Assembly (NCBI RefSeq): GCF_000513135.1
Contig: NZ_BAUV01000002.1
Span: forward strand, 1 to 64,000
DNA: 64,000 nt
Direction: 5' to 3'
Origin: Halalkalibacter akibai JCM 9157
GTDB taxonomy: Bacteria; Bacillota; Bacilli; Bacillales; Bacillaceae_D
Of this stretch, positions 15,754-24,484 are shown piece by piece. The notes under the pieces are model-generated. The model had not been told where the DNA came from. It was given only the letters and a program-made list of their open reading frames with translations, and ran no database searches. The translations under genes and the position numbers were made by a program. Within the stretch, counting starts at the first letter, position 1; every line of letters starts with the position of its first letter.

Positions 15754-16116
15754 ATGCACCTTAGAGCCTTAAAGAAGGTCAAGAAAGACGTTTCTCTCCA
15801 CGATCCGATTGGGACGGATAAAGAGGGGAATGAAATTACGTTAATTGATGTTCTGCAAGAAGAAGGCGATGATATCGTTGATGTGATTCAAACGAATATG
15901 GAGAAGACGCAGATTTATAAGTTCATCCATGTCTTAGATGATCGTGAAAAAGAAGTGATTGTGGGTCGTTTCGGGTTGAACTTGGAAGAAGAGCGAACCC
16001 AACGTGAGATCGCGAAAGAATTGGGGATCTCTAGAAGCTATGTTTCTCGCATTGAAAAGCGAGCGTTAATGAAGCTGTTTCATGAGTTTTATAAGCAGAG
16101 TCAGGGGAAGAGCTAA
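15754..16116 (+). CDS. spoIIIC: Sigma-K C-terminal half, copy 2 (SpoIIIC-like)
   Basis: All 120 residues from MHLRALKK to QSQGKS are identical to copy 1, including the region 4 helix-turn-helix. At the DNA level about 42 codons differ, every one synonymously, by my hand alignment. That pattern means a long separation with strong selection on the protein, or arrival from a related strain. Like copy 1 it has an arm upstream and no N-terminal half, so it should be silent unless joined by recombination. It lies 8464 bases downstream of copy 1 in direct orientation. Confidence 0.85.
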   Translation: MHLRALKKVKKDVSLHDPIGTDKEGNEITLIDVLQEEGDDIVDVIQTNMEKTQIYKFIHVLDDREKEVIVGRFGLNLEEERTQREIAKELGISRSYVSRIEKRALMKLFHEFYKQSQGKS

Positions 16117-16130
16117 CTAAAGTATTGAAA

Positions 16131-16166
16131 AAGGGCGACCGAGAGAAACAGGTCGTCCTTCTTTTA
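16131..16166 (+). terminator. Terminator of sigK copy 2
   Basis: GGGCGACC (16133-16140) and GGTCGTCC (16151-16158) form the stem, followed by ttctttt. It is homologous to the terminator after copy 1. Confidence 0.7.
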
Positions 16167-16277
16167 TTGTTAATGAAGTTAGATGTTATGATTAAAATAA
16201 GAAAATTAATTAAAAAATAGAAAAACTTCAGTATTATGGTATTAAGTGAAATTAAATAGATGGGAGAGGCAAAATAA

Positions 16278-16414
16278 ATGAAAACAAGTTTTTGGCTAGA
16301 AAATTCTGGACAAATGGAGGAAAAACGAATGTAAACTCTTATTCAGTCAATTTTCCTAATGTCTGGTCGGATAACCACATAAGATTAGATATTAAAGGGG
16401 AAATCAATGAATAA
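16278..16414 (+). pseudogene. Small gene broken by one missing base, unknown function
   Basis: The ATG at 16278 has gggagagg eight bases upstream but stops after 18 codons. Adding one T to the TTTTT run near 16290 would give a 45-residue protein, MKTSFLARKFWTNGGK to LDIKGEINE. A second frame of 18 codons (16407-16463, MNNWNKGQQEVIEEF) starts inside its end behind aaagggg, so this may be the relic of a two-gene operon. A sequencing error in the T run is an alternative. No family is recognised. Confidence 0.4.
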
Positions 16415-16463
16415 CTGGAATAAGGGCCAGCAGGAAGTAATTGAGGAATTTATAGCCACTTGA

Positions 16464-16743
16464 TCGCAACAAATATATGAATGTAAATTACAGATTAAAG
16501 GAGTGGTGAGAAAATATCCTTAATACCAATTGATAAATTAAAATAAATGCTGAGCTATTTAAATGTAAATTAGGTAAAGAAAGACTTATTTAAAGATATA
16601 GTGTTTGGATAGTACAATTTAATAGGCATTTTCTTTGTAAAACAGAGAATGCCTATTAAAAATGAAATTAAGACAAAAACTAGACTTCTATACTCATAAT
16701 GAGGGCAATTTCCAATAAGGATTCCTTTTTAGCACAGGAAGTA
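16464..16743. other. Gap between remnant genes and mgtE with one hairpin
   Basis: No gene is seen. AATAGGCATT (16621-16630) and AATGCCTATT (16648-16657) form a perfect ten-pair stem that could help end the minus-strand mgtE transcript, but neither side has a T run. Confidence 0.4.
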
Positions 16744-18105
16744 TTATAAGAAATCAAGTAGTGCTGTTGCAATAGAGAAGTAAATTAACAACCCAAGAAT
16801 ATCATTAACCGTTGTAATAAATGGACCCGATGCAATAGCTGGATCTAACTTCAATTTATTAATGACAAGCGGAACCGTTGCCCCAATAACAGTTGCAACA
16901 CTTAATGTACAGAAAATAGAGAAACCAACAATTAATGCTAACACCCAGTGACCGTACATGATGGTTACAGTTACACTTAAAACGGCCATACAAATTAAAC
17001 CGAGCATGATTCCAGTTCCTAGTTCACGTTTGACCATCTTACCGATACTTCCTCTTTTGATTGTTCCAAGTGCTAGACCACGAACAGCAACTGCTAACGA
17101 TTGTGTACCGGTATTCCCAGCGGAGTCCATAATAAGTGGGATAAAGACTGCCAATAACACAATTTCTTCTAGTGTCTCTTCAAATTGTCCAATAACTCCT
17201 GCTGTAATTAAACCAAAAAACATTAGCATAATGATCCAGGGAGAACGCTTTTTAGCTGCAGTAAAGGAGCTAACATTGACATCAGTTGCTCCCTTAGCAG
17301 CTGAAATTTCACCTAAGTCTTCCGTAGCTTCTTCTTCAAGAATATCAATAACATCATCGAAAGTAATGATTCCAACAAGGTGATTTTGCTTTGAAACAAC
17401 GGGTGCTGCTAAGAAATCATATTTCTTAATTAGTTTTGCTACATCCTCTTGGTCCATATCATCTGTTACAGAGACAACTCTCGTACTCATAATTTCCTCT
17501 ATCACTTCTGTTGGTTGAGCTGTAATAAGGTCTCTAAGAGAAATAACCCCAACCAATTTTTCTAAATGGTCAACTACATATAAATAGTAGATGGTTTCAG
17601 CATCGGGAGCATCATTTCTTAGTTTTTCAATAACATCCGAAACGATGTCTGTAGATGAAATGCTAACAAATTCTTTTGTCATAACGGCTCCAGCTGTTTC
17701 TGGTGCATATGACATTAATTCTTTAACATCTTCAGCTTCTTCTTTGTTCATTTTCTTTAGAATATCTTCTGCTTTTCTACCTGTCATAACAGCCAAGAAG
17801 TCAGCGACATCATCTGCGAACATATTGTTAAACATCTCTGAAGAATAGTTCTCATCAAGTTCTTGATAGATTCGTTTTTGATGGTCAATTTCTAAGCCTT
17901 CGAAAATATGAGAGAAGTCTTCTGGAGTTAAGTATTCATATACTCTTTCCCTTGTATCATCTTTTAATTTTACAAAAATATCGACTTGATCAGTAGGATG
18001 TAATTCTAGAAATGTTTCACGAAATTGAACACGATCTCCCGCTTGAAGTGTATCTAAAATGAGCTGCTCATATTGCTCGCGATTTTGTTCATCTAATTTA
18101 ACCAT
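16744..18105 (-). CDS. mgtE: Magnesium transporter MgtE
   Basis: From the ATG behind aaggagg the protein has 453 residues. Order of domains: a helical N domain (LHPTDQVDIFVKLKD to DVKELMSYAPETAGAVMTKE), two CBS motifs (about 135-255, with YYLYVVDHLEKLVGVISLRD and LVGIITFDDVIDILEEEATE), a plug helix, and five membrane segments with the pore motif FIPLIMDSAGNTGTQSLAV. MgtE is a Mg2+ channel closed by Mg2+ binding to the CBS and N domains. Two M-box riboswitches upstream add transcriptional control by Mg2+. The longer frame to 18240 lies in the riboswitch leader and is rejected. Confidence 0.95.
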   Translation of the reverse strand: MVKLDEQNREQYEQLILDTLQAGDRVQFRETFLELHPTDQVDIFVKLKDDTRERVYEYLTPEDFSHIFEGLEIDHQKRIYQELDENYSSEMFNNMFADDVADFLAVMTGRKAEDILKKMNKEEAEDVKELMSYAPETAGAVMTKEFVSISSTDIVSDVIEKLRNDAPDAETIYYLYVVDHLEKLVGVISLRDLITAQPTEVIEEIMSTRVVSVTDDMDQEDVAKLIKKYDFLAAPVVSKQNHLVGIITFDDVIDILEEEATEDLGEISAAKGATDVNVSSFTAAKKRSPWIIMLMFFGLITAGVIGQFEETLEEIVLLAVFIPLIMDSAGNTGTQSLAVAVRGLALGTIKRGSIGKMVKRELGTGIMLGLICMAVLSVTVTIMYGHWVLALIVGFSIFCTLSVATVIGATVPLVINKLKLDPAIASGPFITTVNDILGLLIYFSIATALLDFL

Positions 18106-18258
18106 GGTGATCCTCCTTAATTGAGGAGTTCTTGAGCTTCGTAGGTAAAGACAAGATGTGAGTGAACTCCTGTTACGTGTATTCTTTTTCTGAACTGCCA
18201 ATTTATGCAATGAATTGGAAGGATTGCTTTCCTTTCCCATTCCACATCACTGCTAAAA

Positions 18259-18291
18259 TAAAACACCTCCCACGAATGGGAGGTGTTTTGT
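18259..18291 (-). terminator. M-box expression-platform terminator, proximal
   Basis: A perfect 13-pair stem (18260-18272 with 18277-18289) closes on a UUCG loop in minus-strand RNA and is followed by attttag. Its loop-side bases cctcccattcg are complementary to gaatggagg at the aptamer 3' end, so Mg2+ binding can switch between terminator and antiterminator. Confidence 0.8.
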
Positions 18292-18324
18292 AAAAAACTA
18301 TATGCCAAAAAAGACAAGCCGTTA

Positions 18325-18485
18325 TACTCCTCCATTCGTAGAGCTTTAGCACTGTGCGGCATAGGACGAATCCAGCTACGTTAAAAACCACCTTATGTCG
18401 ATAGTTCTTGTTGACCCATTGGCGTCTTTGGACATTTTTGGGCAGCAGCGTATCTCCAGCACAGGAGCCTCACCTAACGAGGTAT
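18325..18485 (-). ncRNA. M-box magnesium riboswitch, proximal copy
   Basis: Minus-strand RNA shows the ykoK-leader core: cgttaggtgaggctcctgtg, gagatacgctgctgccc, ccaaagacgccaatgggtca, cgacataaggtgg, and cagtgctaaagctctacg. High Mg2+ folds the aptamer and favours the terminator at 18259-18291, turning off mgtE. A TTGACA (18522-18527 complement) lies upstream, but its -10 is unclear. Confidence 0.95.
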
Positions 18486-18824
18486 TATTTAGTTAGAGTT
18501 GACTTTAGCCAAAATCATTGCTGTCAACAAATTATATGTTAGTAGAAAAATTGTTGTGAACCATGAAAGAATTAATTAATGCCTGTTTTGACATGCAAAG
18601 ACTCTCGCTTTACATGAGTGTGCTAATAATATTGTGGCCATTCAATAAGAAATTTTGCGATATTGATTCTTCTTCATGACATGAATTGAATTTCATGTCA
18701 ATTTTTTGTGCGTTAAAAAAGAACAAATAAAATGACTCAGGTTCAGGACTACTATCCAATTCAAATCACCCCCAGCTACAATTTGGTTAACAGTGACCTC
18801 GTATTCTGTCATGCTCAAAAAGAA

Positions 18825-18860
18825 AACAAAAAAGACACCTTCAACGAATGAAGATGTCTT
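18825..18860 (-). terminator. M-box expression-platform terminator, distal
   Basis: AAGACATCTTC and GAAGGTGTCTT (minus strand) form the stem around attcgtt-type loop bases, followed by ttttttgttttctttttg. The stem contains cttcattcg, complementary to cgaatggag at the end of the distal aptamer. Confidence 0.75.
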
Positions 18861-18937
18861 GTGCACAGCAAAATTTAGCAGAGTTCTACTCTAACAAAAA
18901 CAAGTCAAAGTAAGACACAGCAAAAAAAGCGTCCAGT

Positions 18938-19097
18938 TTCCTCCATTCGTAGAGCTTTAGCACTGTGCGGCATAGGATAAATCCAGCTACATTAAAAACC
19001 ACCTTATGTCGATGGTTCCTGTTGACCCATTGGCGTCTTTGGACGTTTTTGGGCAGCAGCGTATCTCCAGCACAGGAGCCTCACCTAACGAGGTATT
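18938..19097 (-). ncRNA. M-box magnesium riboswitch, distal copy
   Basis: This second complete aptamer differs from the proximal one at only a few positions (for example aaaacgtcc for aaaatgtcc) and keeps every core block. It has its own promoter and terminator. The only frame between the two aptamers is a 39-codon one without ribosome binding site, so the distal switch also appears to act on mgtE, or its former target gene has been lost. Confidence 0.95.
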
Positions 19098-19115
19098 CAG
19101 TTAACAACAGAACTT

Positions 19116-19145
19116 AGCATAACAGGAGTAAATTAATACTGTCAA
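19116..19145 (-). promoter_or_regulatory. Sigma-A promoter of the distal M-box leader
   Basis: On the minus strand TTGACA (19145-19140) and TATGCT (19121-19116) are separated by 18 bases, just upstream of the distal aptamer. Confidence 0.7.
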
Positions 19146-19254
19146 TAAAAATTTAATCTCTAATGAATTATCATGGATATCTTAACATTGTTTTAACATA
19201 GATCAAATAGGCTTTACTAAGATTTTTCTACTCTATCAGAAATTTTTTGGGTTT

Positions 19255-19325
19255 TCAATAATGACAAGGGGGAAGAGCTAACTAGGATATTAAAAATGAA
19301 CGAATCAGGTCGTTCTTCTCAAAAT
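19255..19325 (+). pseudogene. Decayed sigK 3' end, copy 3
   Basis: gggggaagagctaactagga and the following tattaaaaatgaacg, then caggtcgttcttctc, align with the last codons, stop and terminator of sigK copy 2 (ggggaagagctaactaaag, tattgaaaaa, caggtcgtccttctt). The upstream coding part is lost. It ends the segment carrying mgtE. Confidence 0.6.
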
Positions 19326-19350
19326 GTCTGAATGGGATTAAAGGTGAGAA

Positions 19351-19406
19351 CTCCCCTAAAGCGGCACAAGATTTATTCTGAGAAATCCATTCTATCTTTA
19401 GGGGAG
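19351..19406. repeat. Eleven-base inverted repeat
   Basis: CTCCCCTAAAG (19351-19361) and CTTTAGGGGAG (19396-19406) are perfect complements 34 bases apart. It lies downstream of the YibE/F pair on the minus strand. There is no T run, so its role is open. Confidence 0.5.
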
Positions 19407-19474
19407 CATAGAATAAGTCGACATAATTAGTTACTTAAGTTTTATGTCAGAAGATGAAAACAGATCCTATTGGG

Positions 19475-20275
19475 TTATATTACCTCTTTCCCTGTATTTT
19501 CATCTGTGGTTTTTATAGATGTTTTCATGTTTACTAAGGCATAGGCAGTTATCCAAGAGGTAATTGGAATAATGAGCGTTATTCCAATACCAGCACAAAA
19601 TATCGTTATCATTTCCGCACTAAATATTTTTGAATTAACTATTTCACCAAGGGAGTAGGATAAATCTATAAACCATATAAACAGCGCTAGATATCCTCCA
19701 AAAAAAGCAAAAAATATCGTATTTGTACTTGTTCCTAGAATATCTCGACCGATTCTCAACCCAAATCCAAATAAATCCTTTCTACTGATCAGAGGATGAT
19801 GATGATGTAATTCATACATAGGTGATGCTACAGCGATAGCGGTATCAGTGATAGCTCCTATCGTAGTCATGATGATCAAAGAAACCATAATTTTGACAAA
19901 ATCGATACCAACATAAAAGGAAAACATGCTAAGTTCCTCTATCTCTTCTTCTCCGAACCCGTAAATCATCGACTTCTCCGTTACAATGAAAATAAAGAAA
20001 AATAAAATGACAATGGTAATCATAGTGGAAATGTATGCTGATATTGTTTTTTTGTTAATTCCATTAATAAAAAACAAATTGATGCAGCTAATGATGGTGC
20101 AGGCAACGAACGTGATAATAATTGGATTATTGGATGGACTTAACAAAAAAATGATCGTACATAAAATTATGCCAATATTAAAAAATAAAGCTAGAAAAGA
20201 ACGTACTCCTTTTTTTCCACCGATTAATGTCATTAAGATAAATAAAATAGCAGCTAGCAACAATAGAACATTCAT
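19475..20275 (-). CDS. YibE/F-like membrane protein, second gene of the pair
   Basis: The 266-residue protein has about seven membrane segments, with the YibE/F features FINGINKKTISAYISTM, GAITDTAIAVASPMYELHHH and GRDILGTSTNTIFFAFFGGY. The role is unknown; a transport function is often assumed. Its start overlaps the stop of the upstream paralogue by four bases, so the two form one transcription unit. A downstream inverted repeat and a sigK remnant end the segment. Confidence 0.85.
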   Translation of the reverse strand: MNVLLLLAAILFILMTLIGGKKGVRSFLALFFNIGIILCTIIFLLSPSNNPIIITFVACTIISCINLFFINGINKKTISAYISTMITIVILFFFIFIVTEKSMIYGFGEEEIEELSMFSFYVGIDFVKIMVSLIIMTTIGAITDTAIAVASPMYELHHHHPLISRKDLFGFGLRIGRDILGTSTNTIFFAFFGGYLALFIWFIDLSYSLGEIVNSKIFSAEMITIFCAGIGITLIIPITSWITAYALVNMKTSIKTTDENTGKEVI

Positions 20276-21411
20276 GAATTTGCTCTCTTTCTTTTCACAA
20301 AATAAATAGCCGTATATAGCCCAATTGGAATGGTTATGACAATCCCGATACCACCAGCTAATGCTCTTGCCAATTCTAAAGAAAGATTTATAGAAAGGGT
20401 AAACCCAAGTGACGACATATTCATTAAATAGAGAATAATAATGGGAATTGATCCACTAACATAGGCAAAAAATAATATATTTGTCATCGTTCCCATAATG
20501 TCCCTTCCAATTTCTAGGCCTGAATGTATCAGAGATTTCACTGAAATGTTATGGTCTTTTTCATATAGCCCAAAAATCGAAGAAGACATTGTAATAGCGA
20601 CATCCATAACAGCTCCTAGAGATCCTATAAACAACCCTGCTAGAAAAACGGTTTGATATGATCGAGTAATAAATTGTAGTTCTTCATATCGAAGCCCTTG
20701 CCCTGAAGTTACTGATAAAGCAAAACAGGTGATGAGCAATGAAAGAAACGTACCTATCAAAGTTGCTATAATTGCTGCATATGTTTTTTCATTTAGACCG
20801 TTTACGAGTAGTAGCGAGATGACCGTAAAAATAACAACACTTACACTAATAATTAACAATAAGCTCCAGTTGGAATGATTGATATAAACATGCAAGGCAT
20901 AGGTTAATAGAACTGCATTGATCAACAAACTTATCATAGAAAAAAGCCCTTGTTTTTTACCTACTATAAGTAACACAAAGAAAAATATCCAGGCAACAAG
21001 TAGAAGGTATTTATCACGTTTTACGTCTACAATGGTTCCCGTTAACTCTTCAGTTTCTGCTATCATGCCTTCGATTGATACAAATAGTTGATTTCCAACT
21101 TGAAACTCATGATCATATAACTTAGAGGTGGAGAACTTATTGACTATATGAATTATTTTCCCCTTGTCCTCTCCGTTCTTTATTTTCGCAATGAGCTCTT
21201 GCGTAGATATAACATCATTATTGTTAAATTGGTCGATTGTTTCTGTTTTGTCCTCAAGACTCGTATCTATTACTACTGCTATAGGACGTTCATATAAAAA
21301 GTGATTGTTATGGACAAAAAGAAATGTTGATATAAAACAAATGGCAATTATCATGTAAATCAATTTCTGTTTGTATGTTATCTTTTTTAATAGCTGAATG
21401 ATAGAACGCAA
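20272..21411 (-). CDS. YibE/F family protein, first gene of the pair
   Basis: The 379-residue protein begins with one membrane segment (about 17-33), an extracellular domain of about 85 residues (YERPIAVVIDTSLEDKTETI to VSIEGMIAETEELTGTIVDV), then about seven membrane segments with LLVNGLNEKTYAAIIATLIG, GSLGAVMDVAITMSSSIFGL and GRDIMGTMTNILFFAYVSGS. The start is a TTG six bases after aggaggtttcg. It is paralogous to the next gene. The function of the pair is unknown. Confidence 0.85.
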   Translation of the reverse strand: MRSIIQLLKKITYKQKLIYMIIAICFISTFLFVHNNHFLYERPIAVVIDTSLEDKTETIDQFNNNDVISTQELIAKIKNGEDKGKIIHIVNKFSTSKLYDHEFQVGNQLFVSIEGMIAETEELTGTIVDVKRDKYLLLVAWIFFFVLLIVGKKQGLFSMISLLINAVLLTYALHVYINHSNWSLLLIISVSVVIFTVISLLLVNGLNEKTYAAIIATLIGTFLSLLITCFALSVTSGQGLRYEELQFITRSYQTVFLAGLFIGSLGAVMDVAITMSSSIFGLYEKDHNISVKSLIHSGLEIGRDIMGTMTNILFFAYVSGSIPIIILYLMNMSSLGFTLSINLSLELARALAGGIGIVITIPIGLYTAIYFVKRKRANS

Positions 21412-21542
21412 ACGAAACCTCCTAATTCAAAAGTATGCACAGCTCGACAAATGATAGTAACGTTTTACAATATACGTATTATAAATGAAAAGTCATTGTC
21501 TGTATTACTCTTTTTTCAAAAGATTTGTAGGAATGAGACCCC

Positions 21543-21652
21543 AGGGATCTTAATGAAGCTGTTTCATCATTTTTATAGGTGCATCAAAGGAAGAGCTAAC
21601 TAGAGTATTGAAAAGAAGGCCGAGCAAGAATATTAGCTCGTCCTTCTTTTAG
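21543..21652 (+). pseudogene. Decayed sigK 3' end, copy 4
   Basis: taatgaagctgtttcat, ttttata, and ggaagagctaactagagtat followed by tgaaaagaagg align with the last 20 codons and stop region of sigK copy 2. One base is missing before the stop, and most of the upstream coding part is deleted. A terminator homologous to those of the other copies follows (CCGAGC/GCTCGT stem, ccttctttt). The gap from here to 21916 holds nothing else I can recognise. Confidence 0.7.
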
Positions 21653-21916
21653 TTTGTATGAATAGGGTTTAAAGTCGGAGAACAATTTTAACCAAGGAGT
21701 AAATATCGAACTAATTGTATGTATGAACGAGTAATATTGAAGTTATCGGAGATACCAAATTTCACTCAAAAAAAGAATAAAATGTTACGTTACCAACCAT
21801 CATGAATAGTTTAGTGATGGATGTGTAATTGATGTAGCGGAAGCTTTACAAAATGTAAGGTTGATTCAAAAACACAATTAGAACTCATCAAAAAAATATT
21901 TTGCTAACTTATCAAC

Positions 21917-22954
21917 TTAAACAGGACTAACTATTTTGTTGTAAGTCTCATCGTCACAAATGACATATAATTTAGCATCAGGTGGCATAGGATCACTCAA
22001 CCTTTTAATAATACCGAAATCTTTATGGTCAGAGATTAAGGTTGCTCCAGCCTTTTTCAAATCTTCATAAGCATCGTTGTATGTCTGCCATGAAGATTTT
22101 AAACCTATCTCCCACACATTTGCTCCATATTCTCGGCTTAAAAGTTGCATAAATAGCTTGGTTGAGCCTTGATGAAGAGCAGCTTTTGCCATTAAATCTG
22201 AAAAGGCTTCGTTTGATAGAACGAATTCATCCACATTGGCATGCTTAAAGTTGGGAACGTGCTTCTCCTTTACGATTTCGACAATGGTATAGATATTAAC
22301 CTTTTTCTTTTTTGCAAAGCCTTCAATGGTCGAAGCAATAAGAAGGGACTTTCCATCCTTTGATACAGGGTCTAATGTTTGATCAGAAGCAAAAATAAGA
22401 ACTGATTTTGCTTTTGAGATACTAGCCATCTCAATTACATGTTCATCAGTTGGATCGCCTTGAATATAAACAAATTTTTCATTACTATTGGGAGCTTTGG
22501 AAAAAGAATCAATTAATACAATTTCTGCGTTTGGGGTAGAAATTGAAATTTCGTGGATTGTTTTCTCAGCTTTTTTTGACCAACCTATTATCACAAAATG
22601 ATTATTCCCTTTGTATCTCAATTTTCCTTCCTCCTTTAAGCGTTGGTAAATGCCAAAGCTCTCGACAATCTTACCGATAACGATACCGATTAAGCCGATA
22701 CCAATCATATACAAGATGATTCCGAAGACTCTACCAGCAAATGTAAGAGGAACAAAATCACCAAATCCAGTCGTTGTAATAGTGGTCATAACCCACCATA
22801 GACCGATAAAAGGGGACTCAAATGTTTCCGGTTCAAGATAGTGAATTATAAGTGCACTACTTGCAATGAGCAAAGTCGTAAAGAATACCAACGTTAGAGT
22901 TCTAATACGAATAACAATTTTCATTAAATCAAATATAAATAAGCTAATTAACAT
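21917..22954 (-). CDS. Potassium channel with RCK (TrkA-N) domain
   Basis: I start at the ATG behind atggaggcacct, giving 345 residues; a longer frame lacks such a site. Two membrane helices flank a pore with selectivity filter TTTGFGDFVP (usual form TVGYGD). An RCK domain follows with the nucleotide fold HFVIIGWSKKAEKTIHEIS and IQGDPTDEHVIEMASI, then a C-terminal ligand part. This is the YugO type of bacterial potassium channel, gated by nucleotides or Ca2+. It is monocistronic. With the antiporters nearby it fits potassium and pH homeostasis. Confidence 0.88.
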   Translation of the reverse strand: MLISLFIFDLMKIVIRIRTLTLVFFTTLLIASSALIIHYLEPETFESPFIGLWWVMTTITTTGFGDFVPLTFAGRVFGIILYMIGIGLIGIVIGKIVESFGIYQRLKEEGKLRYKGNNHFVIIGWSKKAEKTIHEISISTPNAEIVLIDSFSKAPNSNEKFVYIQGDPTDEHVIEMASISKAKSVLIFASDQTLDPVSKDGKSLLIASTIEGFAKKKKVNIYTIVEIVKEKHVPNFKHANVDEFVLSNEAFSDLMAKAALHQGSTKLFMQLLSREYGANVWEIGLKSSWQTYNDAYEDLKKAGATLISDHKDFGIIKRLSDPMPPDAKLYVICDDETYNKIVSPV

Positions 22955-23160
22955 AGGTGCCTCCATCATTTCTATATTTGATTTTTGTAGTATAACCGTT
23001 ATGAAAATCATTCATGAGACAAGTTTTAATTCATCTTGATAAGGCTAGAGAATTATGAAGGAGGAGGAAGTGGAAGTAAACCTGATAAATTTGTAAACTC
23101 TGACTTTCGAAGGAAAAAAGAAAGAGGCATCTAACTCGCTTAGACGTCTCTTTTAATGGC

Positions 23161-24291
23161 TTATAACGTTTTCATTGGTAGATTAATAAGAAAGGTTGTT
23201 TCTTGGTCGTTAGAAAGGCAATCCAAAGAACCGTTATGTTTTTCAATAATATTTCTGCAAACGTATAATCCAATCCCAGTTCCGAGGTCTTTTGTAGTGA
23301 AAAATGGTTCAAATATCGTTTCCCTGACCGACAAAGGAATCGCTGGACCATTATTAGCAATCGTTACTTTAATTTCTTCTTCAAAGCTATTTTCAGCAGA
23401 GACTTTGATCTCTCTTGGCTTTTCTTTTTGTCTGAGTGCATCAACTGAATTCATTAACACATTAACAAACACTTGTTTTAATTCATCTTTATTGGCTTCT
23501 ACTTGTAAATTATCGTCAAGCATTAGCGTAATCTTGATATCTACATCTGCAAAACTCGGATATAAAAATTGGAGAATGTCTTCAATTAATAATTTAATAT
23601 TAACCATTCGTTTGCTTTCACCCACAATATCCATTTTTGACGTATGAAGAAATTGTGTAATTCTAAATTTAAGTTGATCTAATTCCATTTCAATAATGTC
23701 CAAGTATTTAAGGTTAGGATATTCATTTCGTAACAATTTATTAAATCCAATTATAGAAGTCAATGGATTTCTAAATTCATGTACAAAGCTTGATGACATC
23801 TGCCCGAGTATTGCTAATTTATCTTTATGAGATTGATTAATAAAAAGCTTTTTCTCTTGTAATTCATCATTTTTTATCTCGGTATATTTAGTTACGGCAT
23901 TGTAGCAAAAATGATCGAAAAGCTCATTAACTGAACAAATCGTCTCATTCATAATTAAGGGAGTTACTCCTGAATTTAATATATACTTAACTAGTATGCT
24001 TCTACCAATATTCACGTTATAAACGAAATCTCCAATGTTGATATTGGCTGCGACTCTTTCATGAGCAACAATGAAGGCTAATTCTTCTAATTGATTTTCA
24101 ATGGTCTTATTTAGTATTTTATGACTTATGAGTTCATACATTAATTGGCCATTTTCGGTTACTTTTTCTTTGAAGCGATCATGAGGATCTAGTTTTATCT
24201 TACCTTGCCATTCTTCTAGAAAGTTCATCTTGTTGAGTTCTAAATAATCATATAAGTCTCTGAAGTGAGAATGAGTTTCTATGGTTTTCAT
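23161..24291 (-). CDS. Soluble sensor histidine kinase
   Basis: The 376-residue protein has no membrane segment. Residues 1-145 form a helical sensor like the RsbRD N-terminal type (MNFLEEWQGKIKLDPHDRF, then ELISHKIL). The HisKA motif FVHEFRNPLTSIIG holds the phosphorylated His171. The ATPase domain has N box QVFVNVLMNSVDALRQ, G1 IANNGPAIP, F EPFFTTKDLGTGIGLY and G2. The layout resembles orphan sporulation kinases that feed the Spo0F relay, and no response regulator gene is adjacent. That role is inference; the kinase call is firm. Confidence 0.88.
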   Translation of the reverse strand: MKTIETHSHFRDLYDYLELNKMNFLEEWQGKIKLDPHDRFKEKVTENGQLMYELISHKILNKTIENQLEELAFIVAHERVAANINIGDFVYNVNIGRSILVKYILNSGVTPLIMNETICSVNELFDHFCYNAVTKYTEIKNDELQEKKLFINQSHKDKLAILGQMSSSFVHEFRNPLTSIIGFNKLLRNEYPNLKYLDIIEMELDQLKFRITQFLHTSKMDIVGESKRMVNIKLLIEDILQFLYPSFADVDIKITLMLDDNLQVEANKDELKQVFVNVLMNSVDALRQKEKPREIKVSAENSFEEEIKVTIANNGPAIPLSVRETIFEPFFTTKDLGTGIGLYVCRNIIEKHNGSLDCLSNDQETTFLINLPMKTL

Positions 24292-24404
24292 TAATAATCA
24301 CTACTTTCTTAAACAGAAGTATTGTTACTTATAATTAGACAAGATTATCTCTTATTCCTTTATTTTTGACAGGATTATAAAAAAGAACTTTCAGAATTAG
24401 AAAT

Positions 24405-24455
24405 ATAAAAAATAGCCTGCTTTTGTGAAATATAAATAATCACAGCAGACTAATC
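24405..24455 (-). terminator. Terminator of the SDR gene
   Basis: On the minus strand AGTCTGCT and AGCAGGCT pair (one G-T), with an inner GTGA/TCAC step, followed by attttttat. Confidence 0.6.
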
Positions 24456-24484
24456 GTTTATTTTATGTTGTTTTATGGCAATTG

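Noticed and set aside
18106-18240. N-terminal extension of mgtE
   Set aside because: The extra residues come from the riboswitch leader; aaggagg lies directly before the ATG at 18105, which begins a normal MgtE.
18693-18812. Minus-strand 39-codon frame between the two M-boxes
   Set aside because: It has no ribosome binding site, begins in the T-rich tail of the distal terminator and resembles no known peptide.
19475-21411. YibE/F pair as a broken single gene
   Set aside because: Both carry the full membrane domain; only the first has the extra extracellular part. They are paralogues.
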